From an uncultured Clostridium sp. (lineage in GTDB: Bacteria > Bacillota > Clostridia > Clostridiales > Clostridiaceae), in the NCBI GenBank assembly GCA_900540255.1, contig UQFE01000022.1:1-37863 (forward strand): a stretch of DNA of 37,863 nt. The letters run 5' to 3'. The notes under the pieces were generated by a model, which worked only from the letters and a program-made list of their open reading frames with translations, was not told the DNA's origin and made no database searches. Shown here one piece after another: positions 24,556 through 34,273 of this stretch; within the stretch, counting starts at the first letter, position 1; each line of letters starts with the position of its first letter. A program made the position numbers and the translations under genes.

Positions 24556-24774
24556 TTATTTTGCTCTCCAAGTAATTCTTCCTCTAGTTAGGTCATATGG
24601 AGAAAGTTCTATAGTAACCTTATCTCCAGGTAGAATTCTTATGAAGTTCATTCTTAATTTTCCTGATATGTGAGCTAAAATTTTATGACCACTTTCTAAC
24701 TCAACTTGAAACATTGCATTTGGTAAAGCCTCTAAGACTACACCTTGCATTTCTATTACATCATCTTTTGACAT
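24556..24774 (-). CDS. infA: Translation initiation factor IF-1
   Basis: 72 residues with start at ATG 24774 ([20 protein letters not shown]), the family length; the frame open to 24798 gives an unsupported 8-residue extension. An S1-like OB fold that blocks the 30S A site during initiation. AGGAGGG (24792-24786) lies 11 nt upstream. It follows the KOW gene by 7 bp. Confidence 0.98.
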   Translation of the reverse strand: MSKDDVIEMQGVVLEALPNAMFQVELESGHKILAHISGKLRMNFIRILPGDKVTIELSPYDLTRGRITWRAK

Positions 24775-24781
24775 AAGGTAA

Positions 24782-25063
24782 TCAACCCTCCTTAACAATG
24801 CCTTTTAGTTTTAGAAATCTCTTAATTTTTAAATCAGTACCTTTTTTCTTTAATATAATTGATGCTTTAATCTCATCATCTACATTTTTTAAAACATTAA
24901 AATGTTTTATGCTCTTCTTCTTAGGCATCTGAATTGTCTTATTACTTCCATTACTTAGAAGGTAATAAGTATCATCAACTTTATCAACAATAACGTAATA
25001 ATGATTCTTATCTCTTCCGCATTTTGAAAGAACAATTTTCCCAATTAAGTCATTGTTTTGCAA
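24782..25063 (-). CDS. KOW-domain (L14e-like) RNA-binding protein
   Basis: 93 residues. The N-terminal part ([20 protein letters not shown]) is a KOW motif like that of archaeal/eukaryotic L14e and L6e; the rest is Lys-rich. Such proteins are found between map and infA in many Firmicutes and their function is unknown; RNA or ribosome binding is assumed. The start is TTG at 25063 with GAGGTG 7 nt upstream; the nearest ATG is out of frame. An imperfect long hairpin fills the 83-bp gap upstream. Confidence 0.85.
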   Translation of the reverse strand: MQNNDLIGKIVLSKCGRDKNHYYVIVDKVDDTYYLLSNGSNKTIQMPKKKSIKHFNVLKNVDDEIKASIILKKKGTDLKIKRFLKLKGIVKEG

Positions 25064-25086
25064 ATTACTTTCACCTCGATGATTAC

Positions 25087-25140
25087 CTTAGCCATAAATT
25101 TACAAGCCACCTTTTGGTATCATGCGAATTTATAACTAAG
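25087..25140 (-). other. Hairpin in the map-KOW gap
   Basis: CTTAG (25087-25091) pairs with CTAAG (25136-25140) and ATAAATT (25094-25100) with AATTTAT (25127-25133), separated by a 2x2 mismatch; an inner ACC-TTTT-GGT hairpin (about 25109-25118) is possible. It starts a few bases past the map stop and ends before the KOW ribosome site. There is no T-run, so it is not a standard terminator. Confidence 0.5.
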
Positions 25141-25146
25141 CAACAC

Positions 25147-25896
25147 TTATTTAATTAGTGTTAATATCTCTGGTCCATCTGGTAAAATTACAACAGTGTT
25201 TTCATAGTGAGCCGATAGACTCTTATCTGCTGAGACTACTGTCCAATCATCACCTAAAGTAGCTACTCTATATGTTCCCATATTAACCATAGGTTCTATA
25301 GCTAAAGCCATACCAGCAACTAATTTTGGCCCTCGGCCTGGTCTTCCGAAGTTAGGAACTTCTGGATCCTCATGGACACTTTTTCCTATTCCGTGACCTA
25401 CAAATTCTCTTACAACAGAGAAACCTGAAACCTCAACGTAGCGTTGTATTTCATGTGAAATATCAGTTAGTTTATTTCCTACCTTAGCAAATTCCAAACC
25501 TTTAAAAAAAGATTCTTCTGTAACTTTAATAAGCCTTTTTGCTTCTTCTGAAATATTACCTACAGCAAATGTTCTTGCTGCATCACCATGGAAGCCATTA
25601 ATATTGGCGCCACAGTCAACACTAATAATATCTCCCTCTTTTAATACATACCCTCCTGGTATTCCATGAACTACTTGCTCATTAACAGATATACATAGTG
25701 AAGCAGGAAATCCATAGAGCCCTTTAAATGAAGGTTTCGCCCCATGCTTAGTTATAAATTCTTCTGCTATCCTATCTAATTCAGCAGTAGTTATTCCTGG
25801 TCTAACCTCTTTTTCAACTAATAGAAGAGTTTCAGCTACGATTCTACCAGCAATCCTCATTAGGTCGATTTCTTTATCATTCTTGATAATAATCAT
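25147..25896 (-). CDS. map: Methionine aminopeptidase, type I
   Basis: 249 residues with the start at ATG 25896, which overlaps the adk stop by one base (TAATG). Metal ligands of the pita-bread fold are visible: Asp in SVDCGANINGFHGDAA (two), His in FVGHGIGKSVHEDP, Glu in LAIEPMVNMG and Glu in HYENTVVIL. It removes the initiator Met from nascent chains. GGGAG upstream serves as the ribosome site. The frame open to 25923 is not used. Confidence 0.97.
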   Translation of the reverse strand: MIIIKNDKEIDLMRIAGRIVAETLLLVEKEVRPGITTAELDRIAEEFITKHGAKPSFKGLYGFPASLCISVNEQVVHGIPGGYVLKEGDIISVDCGANINGFHGDAARTFAVGNISEEAKRLIKVTEESFFKGLEFAKVGNKLTDISHEIQRYVEVSGFSVVREFVGHGIGKSVHEDPEVPNFGRPGRGPKLVAGMALAIEPMVNMGTYRVATLGDDWTVVSADKSLSAHYENTVVILPDGPEILTLIK

Positions 25897-26546
25897 TAGT
25901 TTGCACTCCCTAAAATGTTGCAAATGCTTTCGAATACTTCATTAATAGCTTTTGTTCCATCTACAGTAGAAAGTAAGTTTTTCTCTTTATAAAAATCAAT
26001 CAGTGGTTGTGTTTGTCTTTCATAGACATCTAATCTCTCTTTTACTGTTTCTTCAACATCATCTTTTCTTTGGATGACATTGTCACCACAAACATCGCAA
26101 ACACCTTCAACAGATGGTGGATTGAATTTTACATGATAACTAGCTCCACATGATAAACAAACTCTTCTTCCTGTCATTCTTTCAAGAATGAAACTGCTAG
26201 GTACTTCGATACATAAAGCTGTATCTAAGTTTTCATTTCTTGATACTAAAAACTCTTGTAGAGCTTCAGCTTGAGCAACAGTTCTTGGGAAACCATCTAA
26301 TAGATAACCATTTTTACAGTCTTCCCATGTTAATCTGTCTTTAACCATATTGATAGTAACTTCATCTGGTACTAATTGACCATTATCAATATATTGCTTT
26401 GCTTGTATTCCTAAAGGGGTTTCTTCTGAAATATTCTTTCTAAAGATATCCCCTGTAGAAATATGTGGTATAGAGTATCTATTACTAATTGATTTTGCCT
26501 GTGTTCCTTTTCCAGCCCCAGGAGGACCTAATAATACTATCTTCAC
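25896..26546 (-). CDS. adk: Adenylate kinase, zinc-LID form
   Basis: 216 residues with a GTG start at 26546: GGAG (26560-26557) is about 10 nt upstream, whereas the ATGs at 26561, 26555 and 26552 overlap or crowd it. This gives the family N-terminus (M)[15 protein letters not shown], with the P-loop GPPGAGKGT. The LID has four cysteines ([14 protein letters not shown]), so it binds zinc. It catalyses ATP + AMP = 2 ADP. It lies between secY (22 bp) and map (1-base overlap), as in most Firmicutes. Confidence 0.97.
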   Translation of the reverse strand: MKIVLLGPPGAGKGTQAKSISNRYSIPHISTGDIFRKNISEETPLGIQAKQYIDNGQLVPDEVTINMVKDRLTWEDCKNGYLLDGFPRTVAQAEALQEFLVSRNENLDTALCIEVPSSFILERMTGRRVCLSCGASYHVKFNPPSVEGVCDVCGDNVIQRKDDVEETVKERLDVYERQTQPLIDFYKEKNLLSTVDGTKAINEVFESICNILGSAN

Positions 26547-26568
26547 GGGCATCATCTCCATTATAAAT

Positions 26569-27846
26569 CTATTTTAAGAATCCTTGATAGTGTCTCATTA
26601 CTAATTGTGAATCTAGTTGTCTAGAAAAATCTAATCCAACTCCAATTAAAATTAATAATGATGTTCCACCAAATTGAATCCCTGTTAAATCAGTATAATT
26701 ACTAATTAATATTGGAGTAACAGCTAATAATGCTGCAAATAATCCCCCGATTAAAGATACTCTTGTAAGTACTTTTTCAAAATACTTCTCTGTAGCTTCA
26801 CCTGGTCTTACACCTGGTACAAAGCCTGCAGACTTATGAAGATTTTCAGCCATTTCATCTGGTTTAAATGTTATTTGAGTATAGAACCAAGTAAAGAATA
26901 CTGTTAATACTGCATAACAAACAGGATACATCCATGTAGATTTATTAAAAATACTATAAGGACTTGTTAATATCCATTTTGACCATCCCTTAGTTGGGAA
27001 AAAATTAGCTATTGTTTCAGGGAACATCATTACAGACATTGCAAATATTATTGCAATAACTGCTGATCCAATTAAACTTAGTGGTATATGAGTAGATTGA
27101 CCTCTCATAACCTTAGTACCTACAGCCTTACCAGCATATTGGATAGGCACTCTTCTCTCTGCTAATGAGAAGTATATTGTAAATACTAATAGTGCTAAAG
27201 TACCAACTAAGAATAATGCTATTTCAATAATAGTAATTTCACCTGCTTCTTTTAATGTAAATAATGACATTAAAGTTGTAGGTAATTGAGATACTATATT
27301 GACAAATATTAATATTGAAACTCCGTTTCCAAATCCCTTTTGAGTTATTTGGTCACCAAGCCACATACAGAAAGTAGATCCTACTACTAAAGCAATTAAT
27401 ACTACAACTTTTTGAGCTGAGCTTAATCCTGTAGCTGCACCTTGTGCTGCTATCATAGAGTAAATTCCAATTGCTAATACAAAACCTATTGCTATTGAAG
27501 CATATCTTGTAATAGACTGAATTTTATTTCTACCTTCTTCTCCTTCTTTAGATAATTGTTCTAATGAAGGAATTGCAATTGTTAATAACTGTACTATGAT
27601 TGATGCATTAATATAAGGTGAAACACTTAATGCAAATATACTAAATTTACTTAACGCTCCTCCTGATATTAAATTATAAAAGCCAAGTAACCCACCAGAG
27701 TTTGTCATTGAGCTTAAATAACTAGTATCAATTCCAGGAACGGGAATATGTATTCCAATCCTGAAAATTGCTACTAAAAATATCGTCCATAAAAATCTTT
27801 TTCTAAGTTCCGGAACCTTCCAGGCATTACGTAGGGTTGATAGCAT
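26569..27846 (-). CDS. secY: Preprotein translocase subunit SecY
   Basis: 425 residues with ten membrane segments. [10 protein letters not shown] (plug and TM2 region), the cytosolic loop [12 protein letters not shown] and [23 protein letters not shown] are diagnostic. It forms the protein-conducting channel with SecE and SecG. ATG at 27846 is one base past the rplO stop, and its GAGGTGAT ribosome site lies inside the end of rplO, so translation is coupled. Confidence 0.98.
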   Translation of the reverse strand: MLSTLRNAWKVPELRKRFLWTIFLVAIFRIGIHIPVPGIDTSYLSSMTNSGGLLGFYNLISGGALSKFSIFALSVSPYINASIIVQLLTIAIPSLEQLSKEGEEGRNKIQSITRYASIAIGFVLAIGIYSMIAAQGAATGLSSAQKVVVLIALVVGSTFCMWLGDQITQKGFGNGVSILIFVNIVSQLPTTLMSLFTLKEAGEITIIEIALFLVGTLALLVFTIYFSLAERRVPIQYAGKAVGTKVMRGQSTHIPLSLIGSAVIAIIFAMSVMMFPETIANFFPTKGWSKWILTSPYSIFNKSTWMYPVCYAVLTVFFTWFYTQITFKPDEMAENLHKSAGFVPGVRPGEATEKYFEKVLTRVSLIGGLFAALLAVTPILISNYTDLTGIQFGGTSLLILIGVGLDFSRQLDSQLVMRHYQGFLK

Positions 27847-27847
27847 A

Positions 27848-28288
27848 TTACATCACCTCAACTTTTCCTCCAGCTGCTTCTATCTTTTCAGCTGCTGCCT
27901 TAGACATCTTACATCCTTGAACAGTTAAGCTCTTTTCTAATGTTCCGTTTCCTAATATCTTAACTCCATCTTTAACTTTAGATATTACTCTTGTTTCAAG
28001 TAATAATTCTGGAGTTACTACTGTGCCGTTTTCAAATATGTTTAATCTATCAACGTTTATAGAAACTATTTGCTTAGCGAAGATATTAGTGAATCCTCTC
28101 TTAGGAAGTCTTCTGTATAATGGCATTTGACCACCTTCAAATCCTGGTCTAACTCCACCGCCTGATCTAGCGTTTTGTCCTTTTTCACCTTTACCAGCGT
28201 TTCTTCCTAAACCTGAACCAGTACCTCTACCAACTCTCTTAGGAGCTTTTTTACTACCAGCTGCTGGTTTTAACTCATGAAGTTTCAT
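27848..28288 (-). CDS. rplO: 50S ribosomal protein L15 (uL15)
   Basis: 146 residues. Starts [20 protein letters not shown], with the glycine-rich [15 protein letters not shown] arm and the [17 protein letters not shown] block. Late assembly protein of the large subunit. GGAGGTG precedes the ATG at 28288; 21 bp after rpmD. Confidence 0.98.
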   Translation of the reverse strand: MKLHELKPAAGSKKAPKRVGRGTGSGLGRNAGKGEKGQNARSGGGVRPGFEGGQMPLYRRLPKRGFTNIFAKQIVSINVDRLNIFENGTVVTPELLLETRVISKVKDGVKILGNGTLEKSLTVQGCKMSKAAAEKIEAAGGKVEVM

Positions 28289-28309
28289 ATCTCGTGCACC
28301 TCCTCTTTA

Positions 28310-28489
28310 TTATACTTCTTCTACTTTTAATAAGTAGTCAACTTTGTTGATCATACCTCTGATTTGAGGAGTATCCTCATGCTCTACAGTTTTGTTAATC
28401 TTTCTTAGACCAAGAGCATTTGCAGTAGCGATATGGTCTTTCTTTCTGCCTATTAAGCTTTTAACTAAAGTAACCTTTATCTTTGCCAT
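28310..28489 (-). CDS. rpmD: 50S ribosomal protein L30 (uL30)
   Basis: 59 residues, read directly from the gap between rpsE and rplO. It starts [19 protein letters not shown] and ends [17 protein letters not shown], the expected single-domain bacterial L30. ATG at 28489 with AGGAGG about 8 nt upstream, inside the end of rpsE. Confidence 0.98.
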   Translation of the reverse strand: MAKIKVTLVKSLIGRKKDHIATANALGLRKINKTVEHEDTPQIRGMINKVDYLLKVEEV

Positions 28490-28501
28490 TGCGTATACCT
28501 C

Positions 28502-28999
28502 CTAACCTAATATTTCTTCTACTGATTTGCCTCTTAATCTAGCTATTTCTTCAGCTGTTCTTAAGCTTGCTAAACCATTAATTGTAGCATTTACCATGTT
28601 TCTTGGATTGTTTGAACCTAAAGACTTAGCTCTAACGTCCTTTAATCCTGCTAATTCTAATACAGCTCTTGCTGGTCCACCAGCGATAACTCCTGTACCT
28701 TCTTTAGCTGGCATGATTAAAACTTTACCTGTTCCAAACTTACCATATATTTCATGAGGAACTGTAGTTCCAACTATAGCAACGCTAACCATGTTTTTCT
28801 TAGCGTCTTCGATACCTTTTTTAATTGCTTCTGGGATTTCGATTGACTTACCCATTCCTACGCCTACGTGTCCGTTCTCATCACCAACAACAACTAAAGC
28901 GCTGAATCTGAAGTTTCTACCACCCTTAACAACCTTAGTAACTCTGTTTATAAAAACAACCTTTTCCTTAAGGTCTAGTGTGCTAGGATCGATTCTCAT
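28502..28999 (-). CDS. rpsE: 30S ribosomal protein S5 (uS5)
   Basis: 165 residues. Starts [20 protein letters not shown], with the double-stranded RNA-binding fold [19 protein letters not shown] and [18 protein letters not shown]. It shapes the mRNA entry site and decoding accuracy. ATG at 28999 with GGAGGG upstream. Confidence 0.98.
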   Translation of the reverse strand: MRIDPSTLDLKEKVVFINRVTKVVKGGRNFRFSALVVVGDENGHVGVGMGKSIEIPEAIKKGIEDAKKNMVSVAIVGTTVPHEIYGKFGTGKVLIMPAKEGTGVIAGGPARAVLELAGLKDVRAKSLGSNNPRNMVNATINGLASLRTAEEIARLRGKSVEEILG

Positions 29000-29019
29000 T
29001 GATTTCCCTCCTTGTTTGA

Positions 29020-29382
29020 TTAGAATTTTAAGCCTGCTTCTCTAGCGCTTTCTGCTAATGTTTGAACTCTTCCGTGATATACGTATCCACCTCTATCGAA
29101 TACAACTTCAGTTATACCTTTATCTAAAGCTCTCTTAGCAACTAGTTCACCAACTAATTTAGCAGCTTCTTTGTTTCCGCCAACTTTTACATCAACTTCT
29201 TTATCTAAAGTAGAAGCAGATGCTAAAGTAACAGCATTTATATCATCAATAATTTGAGCATATATGTTTTTTTCACTTCTATAAACTGAAAGTCTTGGTC
29301 TTTCAGGAGTACCAGAAACTTTCTTACGTACTCTAAGGTGACGCTTTGCTCTACTTGCTTTTTTGTCTGCCTTCTTGAACAT
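29020..29382 (-). CDS. rplR: 50S ribosomal protein L18 (uL18)
   Basis: 120 residues starting at ATG 29382 ([20 protein letters not shown]). AAGGAG lies 9 nt upstream; a TTG at 29391 in the same frame touches that site and is not used. Contains [20 protein letters not shown] and the end [15 protein letters not shown]. Binds 5S rRNA with L5. Confidence 0.97.
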   Translation of the reverse strand: MFKKADKKASRAKRHLRVRKKVSGTPERPRLSVYRSEKNIYAQIIDDINAVTLASASTLDKEVDVKVGGNKEAAKLVGELVAKRALDKGITEVVFDRGGYVYHGRVQTLAESAREAGLKF

Positions 29383-29402
29383 AAGGTTCAACTCCTTCCT
29401 AA

Positions 29403-29945
29403 TTATTTCTTACCAGTTTTACCTTCTTTACGTCTGATAACTTCGCCTTCGAATTTAATTCCTTTACCCTTATATGGTTCAGGTTTTCTCCACTTTCTGA
29501 TATCAGCTGCAGCAGCACCAACTAATTGCTTGTCGATTCCAGATACAACTACTTTTGTAGCTGCTGGAGTTTCGAAAGTAATTCCTTCAGCTGGTTCTAT
29601 TTCAACTGGATGTGAAAATCCTAAGTTCATTACAAGCTTCTTTCCTTGTAATTGTGCTCTATAACCAACACCGATTAATTCTAGAGTCTTTTGGTATCCC
29701 TTTTCAACTCCTATGATCATGTTGTTGATTAATGCTCTAGTTAAACCGTGAAGAGCTCTATGCTCTTTAACGTCACTAGGTCTTGTAACAACAACTTGGT
29801 TGTCTTCAACTGCTATATTCATGTCTTTGTCCATAGCCTTAACTAATTGCCCTTTAGGTCCTTTTACAGTAACAACGTTACCTTCAGCAACTGTAACTGT
29901 AACACCAGCAGGGATAGCTATTGGTAATCTACCTACTCTTGACAT
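29403..29945 (-). CDS. rplF: 50S ribosomal protein L6 (uL6)
   Basis: 180 residues. Starts [16 protein letters not shown] and contains the C-terminal [17 protein letters not shown] signature. Two related RNA-binding domains near the sarcin-ricin loop. GGAGGTG before the ATG at 29945. Confidence 0.98.
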   Translation of the reverse strand: MSRVGRLPIAIPAGVTVTVAEGNVVTVKGPKGQLVKAMDKDMNIAVEDNQVVVTRPSDVKEHRALHGLTRALINNMIIGVEKGYQKTLELIGVGYRAQLQGKKLVMNLGFSHPVEIEPAEGITFETPAATKVVVSGIDKQLVGAAAADIRKWRKPEPYKGKGIKFEGEVIRRKEGKTGKK

Positions 29946-30010
29946 AATCGCACCTCCTGTATTATTTGTTAGATCTATATGTTAAACAACTTAATTTTCA
30001 AAATTAGTTA

Positions 30011-30409
30011 CTACCAAACGTAGCAAACAACTTCTCCGCCTAAGCCTAGTTTTCTTGCTTCTCTGTCTACAACTATACCTTTTGAAGTTGAAATTACAGC
30101 GATTCCTAATCCATTAAGAACTCTTGGAACTTCATCTTTCTTACAGTATACTCTTAAACCAGGTTTTGATATTCTCTTAATTCCAGTAATAACTCTTTCT
30201 TTGTTAGAACCGTATTTAAGAGATAATCTCATCATTGGAACAACACCATCATTGTATTCTTCAATATTCTTGATGTATCCCTCTTGTAATAATATATTTG
30301 CAACAGCCTTCTTTACGTTTGAAGAAGGAACTTCTACTACTTCGTGTCTTACAGCATTCGCATTTCTAATACGAGTTAGTAAATCTGCGATAGGATCTGT
30401 CATAACCAT
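30011..30409 (-). CDS. rpsH: 30S ribosomal protein S8 (uS8)
   Basis: 132 residues, starting [17 protein letters not shown]. The C-terminal [20 protein letters not shown] block binds 16S rRNA. AGGAGG lies 8 nt before the ATG at 30409, favouring it over the second ATG two codons on. In E. coli S8 represses the spc operon at rplE; I did not find an evident mimic here. Confidence 0.98.
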   Translation of the reverse strand: MVMTDPIADLLTRIRNANAVRHEVVEVPSSNVKKAVANILLQEGYIKNIEEYNDGVVPMMRLSLKYGSNKERVITGIKRISKPGLRVYCKKDEVPRVLNGLGIAVISTSKGIVVDREARKLGLGGEVVCYVW

Positions 30410-30437
30410 TTAATTTGCCTCCTTTCAGTCGTTAGGT

Positions 30438-30623
30438 TTACCAGCTTGCCTTCTTACAACCAGGAATTTCACCCTTGTAAGCAAGTTCTCTAAAGCATAT
30501 ACGGCAAATACCAAACTTTCTTAATACTGCATGTGGTCTTCCACATATTCTGCATCTTGTATAAGCTCTTGTTTTATATTTAGGAGCTTTGCTCCACTTT
30601 TCAATAATAGCTTTACGTGCCAC
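30438..30623 (-). CDS. rpsN: 30S ribosomal protein S14, zinc (type Z) form
   Basis: 61 residues, the short zinc-binding form with [21 protein letters not shown] holding two Cys-x2-Cys pairs. The start is GTG at 30623, with GGAGGG upstream. Many Firmicutes keep this form in the spc operon and encode a zinc-free paralogue elsewhere. Confidence 0.98.
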   Translation of the reverse strand: MARKAIIEKWSKAPKYKTRAYTRCRICGRPHAVLRKFGICRICFRELAYKGEIPGCKKASW

Positions 30624-30638
30624 AGTTTTCCCTCCTTA

Positions 30639-31181
30639 TTATTGAGCGAATGGCATTCCAAGGAATCTTAATAATTCTCTTGCTTCTTCGTCAGTCTTTG
30701 CAGTTGTAACGAAGATAATATCCATTCCTCTAACCTTATCGATCTTATCGTATTCTATTTCTGGGAATATTAATTGTTCTTTAATTCCTAAAGAATAATT
30801 TCCTCTTCCATCAAATGCTCTGTCAGAAACCCCTCTAAAGTCTCTAACTCTTGGAAGAGCAATTGACATTAGTTTATCAGCAAACTCAAACATCTTTGCT
30901 CCTCTTAATGTAACTTTACATCCTAATGCCATGTTTTCTCTAATCTTAAAGTTAGCAACAGATTTCTTTGCTCTTGTTAAGATTGGTTTTTGTCCTGAGA
31001 TAAGTTGTAAATCAGCAACCGCAGATTCTAAAACCTTTTGGTTATCTTTAGCTTCTCCAACTCCCATATTTATAACAATTTTTTCAAGCTTTGGAACTTC
31101 CATGATGTTTTTGTATCCGAACTTTTCTGTCATAGCTTGAATTACTTCATTTGTATACTTCTCTTGAAGTCTTGGTGTCAT
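30639..31181 (-). CDS. rplE: 50S ribosomal protein L5 (uL5)
   Basis: 180 residues. [20 protein letters not shown] and the [16 protein letters not shown] segment are diagnostic. Binds 5S rRNA and contacts P-site tRNA. GGAGGT precedes the ATG at 31181, 22 bp after rplX. Confidence 0.98.
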   Translation of the reverse strand: MTPRLQEKYTNEVIQAMTEKFGYKNIMEVPKLEKIVINMGVGEAKDNQKVLESAVADLQLISGQKPILTRAKKSVANFKIRENMALGCKVTLRGAKMFEFADKLMSIALPRVRDFRGVSDRAFDGRGNYSLGIKEQLIFPEIEYDKIDKVRGMDIIFVTTAKTDEEARELLRFLGMPFAQ

Positions 31182-31203
31182 AATTAGTACCTCCTTTCAG
31201 ATT

Positions 31204-31518
31204 TTAGAATGTTTCTCCACACTTCTTACAAACTCTAACCTTAGTACCATCTTCTAAGATTTTATTGCTAATTCTTGTAGCATTTTTGCATTTTGTGCAG
31301 TATAACATAACTTTTGAGCTGTAGATAGCTCCTTCTTTTTCTATTATTCCGCCTTGAGCATTAGCTCTAGATGGTTTTTGGTGTTTCTTAACTATGTTAA
31401 CTCCTTGAACAAGAACTCTTCCTGTTTTTGGATATACTTTTAAAACTTCACCAGTCTTTCCAGCATCTTTACCAGAAACAACTACTACTGTGTCGTTCTT
31501 TTTAACGTGTAACTTCAA
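31204..31518 (-). CDS. rplX: 50S ribosomal protein L24 (uL24), zinc-type
   Basis: 104 residues with a TTG start at 31518 giving (M)[20 protein letters not shown]. The ribosome site AGGAGG (31532-31527) lies 8 nt upstream of this TTG but overlaps the alternative GTG at 31527, which therefore cannot be the start. The KOW motif is N-terminal; the C-terminus carries [17 protein letters not shown], two Cys-x2-Cys pairs that probably bind zinc. It initiates 50S assembly. Confidence 0.95.
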   Translation of the reverse strand: MKLHVKKNDTVVVVSGKDAGKTGEVLKVYPKTGRVLVQGVNIVKKHQKPSRANAQGGIIEKEGAIYSSKVMLYCTKCKNATRISNKILEDGTKVRVCKKCGETF

Positions 31519-31535
31519 ATTAGCCACCTCCTCTA

Positions 31536-31904
31536 TTATAGAACTTCTGGTGCTAATGATAATATTTTATTAAATTCTTTATCTCTTAGCTCCCTAGCAA
31601 CAGGTCCGAAGATACGAGTTCCTCTTGGTTGCTTATCATCTTTTATTATAACAGCAGCGTTCTCATCAAATTTGATGTATGAACCGTCAGCTCTTCTTAA
31701 TCCTCTTACTGATCTAACAATAACAGCTTTTACAACGTCACCTTTTTTAACAACTCCGCCTGGTGTTGCACTTTTAACGCTAGCTACTATTATATCTCCA
31801 ATGTTACCGAACTTTCTCTTTGATCCGCCTAAAACTCTAATACACATGATTTCTTTAGCACCTGAGTTATCAGCTACCTTTAATAAGGTTTGTTGTTGTA
31901 TCAT
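31536..31904 (-). CDS. rplN: 50S ribosomal protein L14 (uL14)
   Basis: 122 residues, starting [20 protein letters not shown] and ending in [13 protein letters not shown]. It forms an intersubunit bridge. GGAGGG before the ATG at 31904; 32 bp after rpsQ. Confidence 0.98.
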   Translation of the reverse strand: MIQQQTLLKVADNSGAKEIMCIRVLGGSKRKFGNIGDIIVASVKSATPGGVVKKGDVVKAVIVRSVRGLRRADGSYIKFDENAAVIIKDDKQPRGTRIFGPVARELRDKEFNKILSLAPEVL

Positions 31905-31936
31905 TGAAATTTACCCTCCTTTCAGTCTTAAAAAGC

Positions 31937-32191
31937 TTATTTAGCTCTTTCAACTATTTCAACAAGTCTCCATCTCTTATCTTTAGATAATGGTCTAGTT
32001 TCCATTATTAATACTCTATCATTCATGTTAGCTTCATTGTTTTCATCATGAGCTTTGAATTTAGTAGTTCTATTCATAGTTTTTCCGTATAGTGGATGTC
32101 TTACCTTAGTTTCAACAGCAACTACGATAGTCTTATCCATTTTATCAGAAACAACTCTACCGATTTTCTTCTTTCTTAATCCTCTTTCCAT
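31937..32191 (-). CDS. rpsQ: 30S ribosomal protein S17 (uS17)
   Basis: 84 residues with an OB fold: [20 protein letters not shown] and [15 protein letters not shown]. Primary 16S rRNA binder. ATG at 32191 with AAGGAGG upstream. Confidence 0.98.
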   Translation of the reverse strand: MERGLRKKKIGRVVSDKMDKTIVVAVETKVRHPLYGKTMNRTTKFKAHDENNEANMNDRVLIMETRPLSKDKRWRLVEIVERAK

Positions 32192-32213
32192 TAGGGGCTA
32201 CCTCCTTCCAGAT

Positions 32214-32426
32214 TTACTGTTCAAATGCCCTGATCTCTTCTTCTCTAATGATGGTTTTGATTTGGGCTATAGATTTCTTTACTTCTCTTATTCTCATAGG
32301 ATTTTCTAATTGTCCTGTAGCTAATTGGAATCTTAAGTTGAATAACTCAGCTTTTAATTCTCCTAATTTAGCAACTAAATCTTGAGGATTATTTGCTCTT
32401 AAATCTTTTAATTCTCTAGCCTTCAT
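32214..32426 (-). CDS. rpmC: 50S ribosomal protein L29 (uL29)
   Basis: 70 residues, two long helices: [19 protein letters not shown] and [20 protein letters not shown]. It sits at the tunnel exit. Its ATG overlaps the rplP stop by one base (TAATG), so translation is coupled. Confidence 0.98.
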   Translation of the reverse strand: MKARELKDLRANNPQDLVAKLGELKAELFNLRFQLATGQLENPMRIREVKKSIAQIKTIIREEEIRAFEQ

Positions 32427-32860
32427 TATTCTTCACCACCCATTTCCTCAAAATCTCTTCTTGTAACGAATTTACACTTTACAGGAAGTTTGTGTGATGC
32501 AAGTCTCATTGCTTCTCTTGCAACTTCTTCGTTAACTCCTGATAATTCGAATAATACTCTACCAGGTTTAACTACAGCTACCCAATATTCTGGTGAACCT
32601 TTACCAGAACCCATTCTTGTTTCAGCTGGTTTCTCAGTAACTGGCTTATCTGGGAATACTTTTATCCAAAGTTTTCCTCCTCTTCTAATGTATCTGTTAA
32701 TTGCTATTCTGGCAGATTCTATTTGGTTACTTGTTATCCATCCACAAGTTTGCGCTTGGATACCAAAATCTCCGTATGCAAGGAAATTACCTCTAGTAGC
32801 TTTTCCTTTCATTCTACCACGTTGTACCTTACGATGCTTAACTCTTTTAGGCATTAACAT
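32426..32860 (-). CDS. rplP: 50S ribosomal protein L16 (uL16)
   Basis: 144 residues. Begins [20 protein letters not shown], with [20 protein letters not shown] and [16 protein letters not shown], near the A-site tRNA and peptidyl transferase centre. GGAGG before the ATG at 32860. Confidence 0.98.
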   Translation of the reverse strand: MLMPKRVKHRKVQRGRMKGKATRGNFLAYGDFGIQAQTCGWITSNQIESARIAINRYIRRGGKLWIKVFPDKPVTEKPAETRMGSGKGSPEYWVAVVKPGRVLFELSGVNEEVAREAMRLASHKLPVKCKFVTRRDFEEMGGEE

Positions 32861-32878
32861 GATTATATTCCTCCTTTC

Positions 32879-33547
32879 TTACGCGTTAACTTCTTCCTTC
32901 TTTTCAACTTTTTTAGTTGGAAGAACTTCTCCATTATAAACCCAAACTTTAACTCCGATTTTACCGTATGTTGTATCTGCTTCTGCAAATCCATAATCAA
33001 TATCAGCTCTTAATGTTTGTAGTGGAATTGTTCCTTCATGATATTGTTCAGTTCTAGCGATTTCAGCTCCACCTAATCTTCCTGAACAAGCTGTTTTAAC
33101 ACCCTTAGCTCCTAATTTCATAGCTCTTTGAATGCTTTGTTTCATAGCTCTTCTGAAAGAAACTCTCTTTTCTAATTGAGCAGCAATGTTTTCAGCGATT
33201 AATTGTGCATCAGCTTCAGCATTCTTAACTTCAACTATGTTTATTAAAAGATTCTTTCCGTTTGTTAATTTAGTAACCTTAGCTTTTAAAGCTTCGATTC
33301 CTGCACCACCTTTACCGATAACAACACCTGGTTTAGCAGTATATATATTTAACTTAACTCTTTTAGCTGATCTTTCGATTTCAATCTTAGATATACCAGC
33401 TGAGAAAAGTTCCTTCTTTACGAATTCTCTTATTTTGTTGTCTTCTATTAAGTTGTCAGCAAATGTTCTCTTATCAGCGTACCATTTTGCGTCCCAACCT
33501 TTAATAACTCCAACTCTAAGTCCGTGAGGATGTACTTTTTGACCCAC
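32879..33547 (-). CDS. rpsC: 30S ribosomal protein S3 (uS3)
   Basis: 222 residues. N-terminal [22 protein letters not shown] domain with [17 protein letters not shown], and C-terminal [18 protein letters not shown]. It lines the mRNA entry tunnel. The start is GTG at 33547 with GGAGGG upstream. Confidence 0.98.
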   Translation of the reverse strand: MGQKVHPHGLRVGVIKGWDAKWYADKRTFADNLIEDNKIREFVKKELFSAGISKIEIERSAKRVKLNIYTAKPGVVIGKGGAGIEALKAKVTKLTNGKNLLINIVEVKNAEADAQLIAENIAAQLEKRVSFRRAMKQSIQRAMKLGAKGVKTACSGRLGGAEIARTEQYHEGTIPLQTLRADIDYGFAEADTTYGKIGVKVWVYNGEVLPTKKVEKKEEVNA

Positions 33548-33567
33548 TTGTTTTTCCCTCCTTCTTA

Positions 33568-33903
33568 CTAAGCTCTTTCTTTAACTACTACTGTTATATG
33601 ACTTGTTCTTTTGTTGATTCTGAACGCTTTTCCGTGGTCCATTGGTCTGAATCTCTTTAAAGTTGGACCAGCACCTACGAATGTTTCAGCAACATATAAG
33701 TTTTCAACATTTAAGTCATGATTGTTCTCTGCATTTGCAACAGCTGATTTTAAAACTTTGTTTATAACAACTGCAGCATCTTTTGGAGTGTATTGTAATA
33801 TAGCGAAAGCCTCGTTAACATTTTTTCCTCTTATTAAATCAAGAACAACTCCTACTTTCATTGGAGACATTCTCACATATTTAGCTATAGCTCTAGCTTC
33901 CAT
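33568..33903 (-). CDS. rplV: 50S ribosomal protein L22 (uL22)
   Basis: 111 residues. [20 protein letters not shown] at the start and [19 protein letters not shown] segment ([17 protein letters not shown]) forming the beta-hairpin that lines the exit tunnel. ATG at 33903 with GGAGG upstream. Confidence 0.98.
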   Translation of the reverse strand: MEARAIAKYVRMSPMKVGVVLDLIRGKNVNEAFAILQYTPKDAAVVINKVLKSAVANAENNHDLNVENLYVAETFVGAGPTLKRFRPMDHGKAFRINKRTSHITVVVKERA

Positions 33904-33924
33904 TGATGTTCCTCCTTTCCCAGA

Positions 33925-34209
33925 TTACTTTCTTTTTCTTGATGCTTTTTCGTCGTAATCGTGTCCTCTGTATGTTCTAGTAAGAGCAAATTCTCCTAAT
34001 TTGTGTCCTACCATATCTTCGCTCACATATACTGGAACGTGTTTTCTACCATCATGAACAGCGATTGTATGACCAATCATTTGTGGGAAAATTGTTGAAG
34101 ATCTTGACCAAGTCTTAACAACCTTATTTTCACCATTAGCATTCATTTCTTCTATCTTCTTTAAAAGTCCTTCGTGTACGAAAGGTCCCTTTTTTATTGA
34201 TCTACTCAC
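33925..34209 (-). CDS. rpsS: 30S ribosomal protein S19 (uS19)
   Basis: 94 residues: [18 protein letters not shown], then [20 protein letters not shown]. It contacts S13 in the 30S head. The start is GTG at 34209 with GGGAGG upstream. A perfect 22-bp palindrome lies in the gap to rplB. Confidence 0.98.
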   Translation of the reverse strand: MSRSIKKGPFVHEGLLKKIEEMNANGENKVVKTWSRSSTIFPQMIGHTIAVHDGRKHVPVYVSEDMVGHKLGEFALTRTYRGHDYDEKASRKRK

Positions 34210-34250
34210 TATAATTTGCCTCCCTTCATAATCTCTAGGCCCAGTAAGCC

Positions 34251-34272
34251 TGAAGAGAATTAATTCTCTTCA
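34251..34272. other. Perfect 22-bp palindrome between rplB and rpsS
   Basis: TGAAGAGAATT (34251-34261) is followed directly by its exact complement (34262-34272). In RNA it makes a 9-bp hairpin with a 4-nt loop, 1 bp past the rplB stop. It has no T-run, so it is more likely a processing or stability element than a terminator. A weaker AGGC/GCCT hairpin lies beside it (about 34236-34250). Confidence 0.7.
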
Positions 34273-34273
34273 A

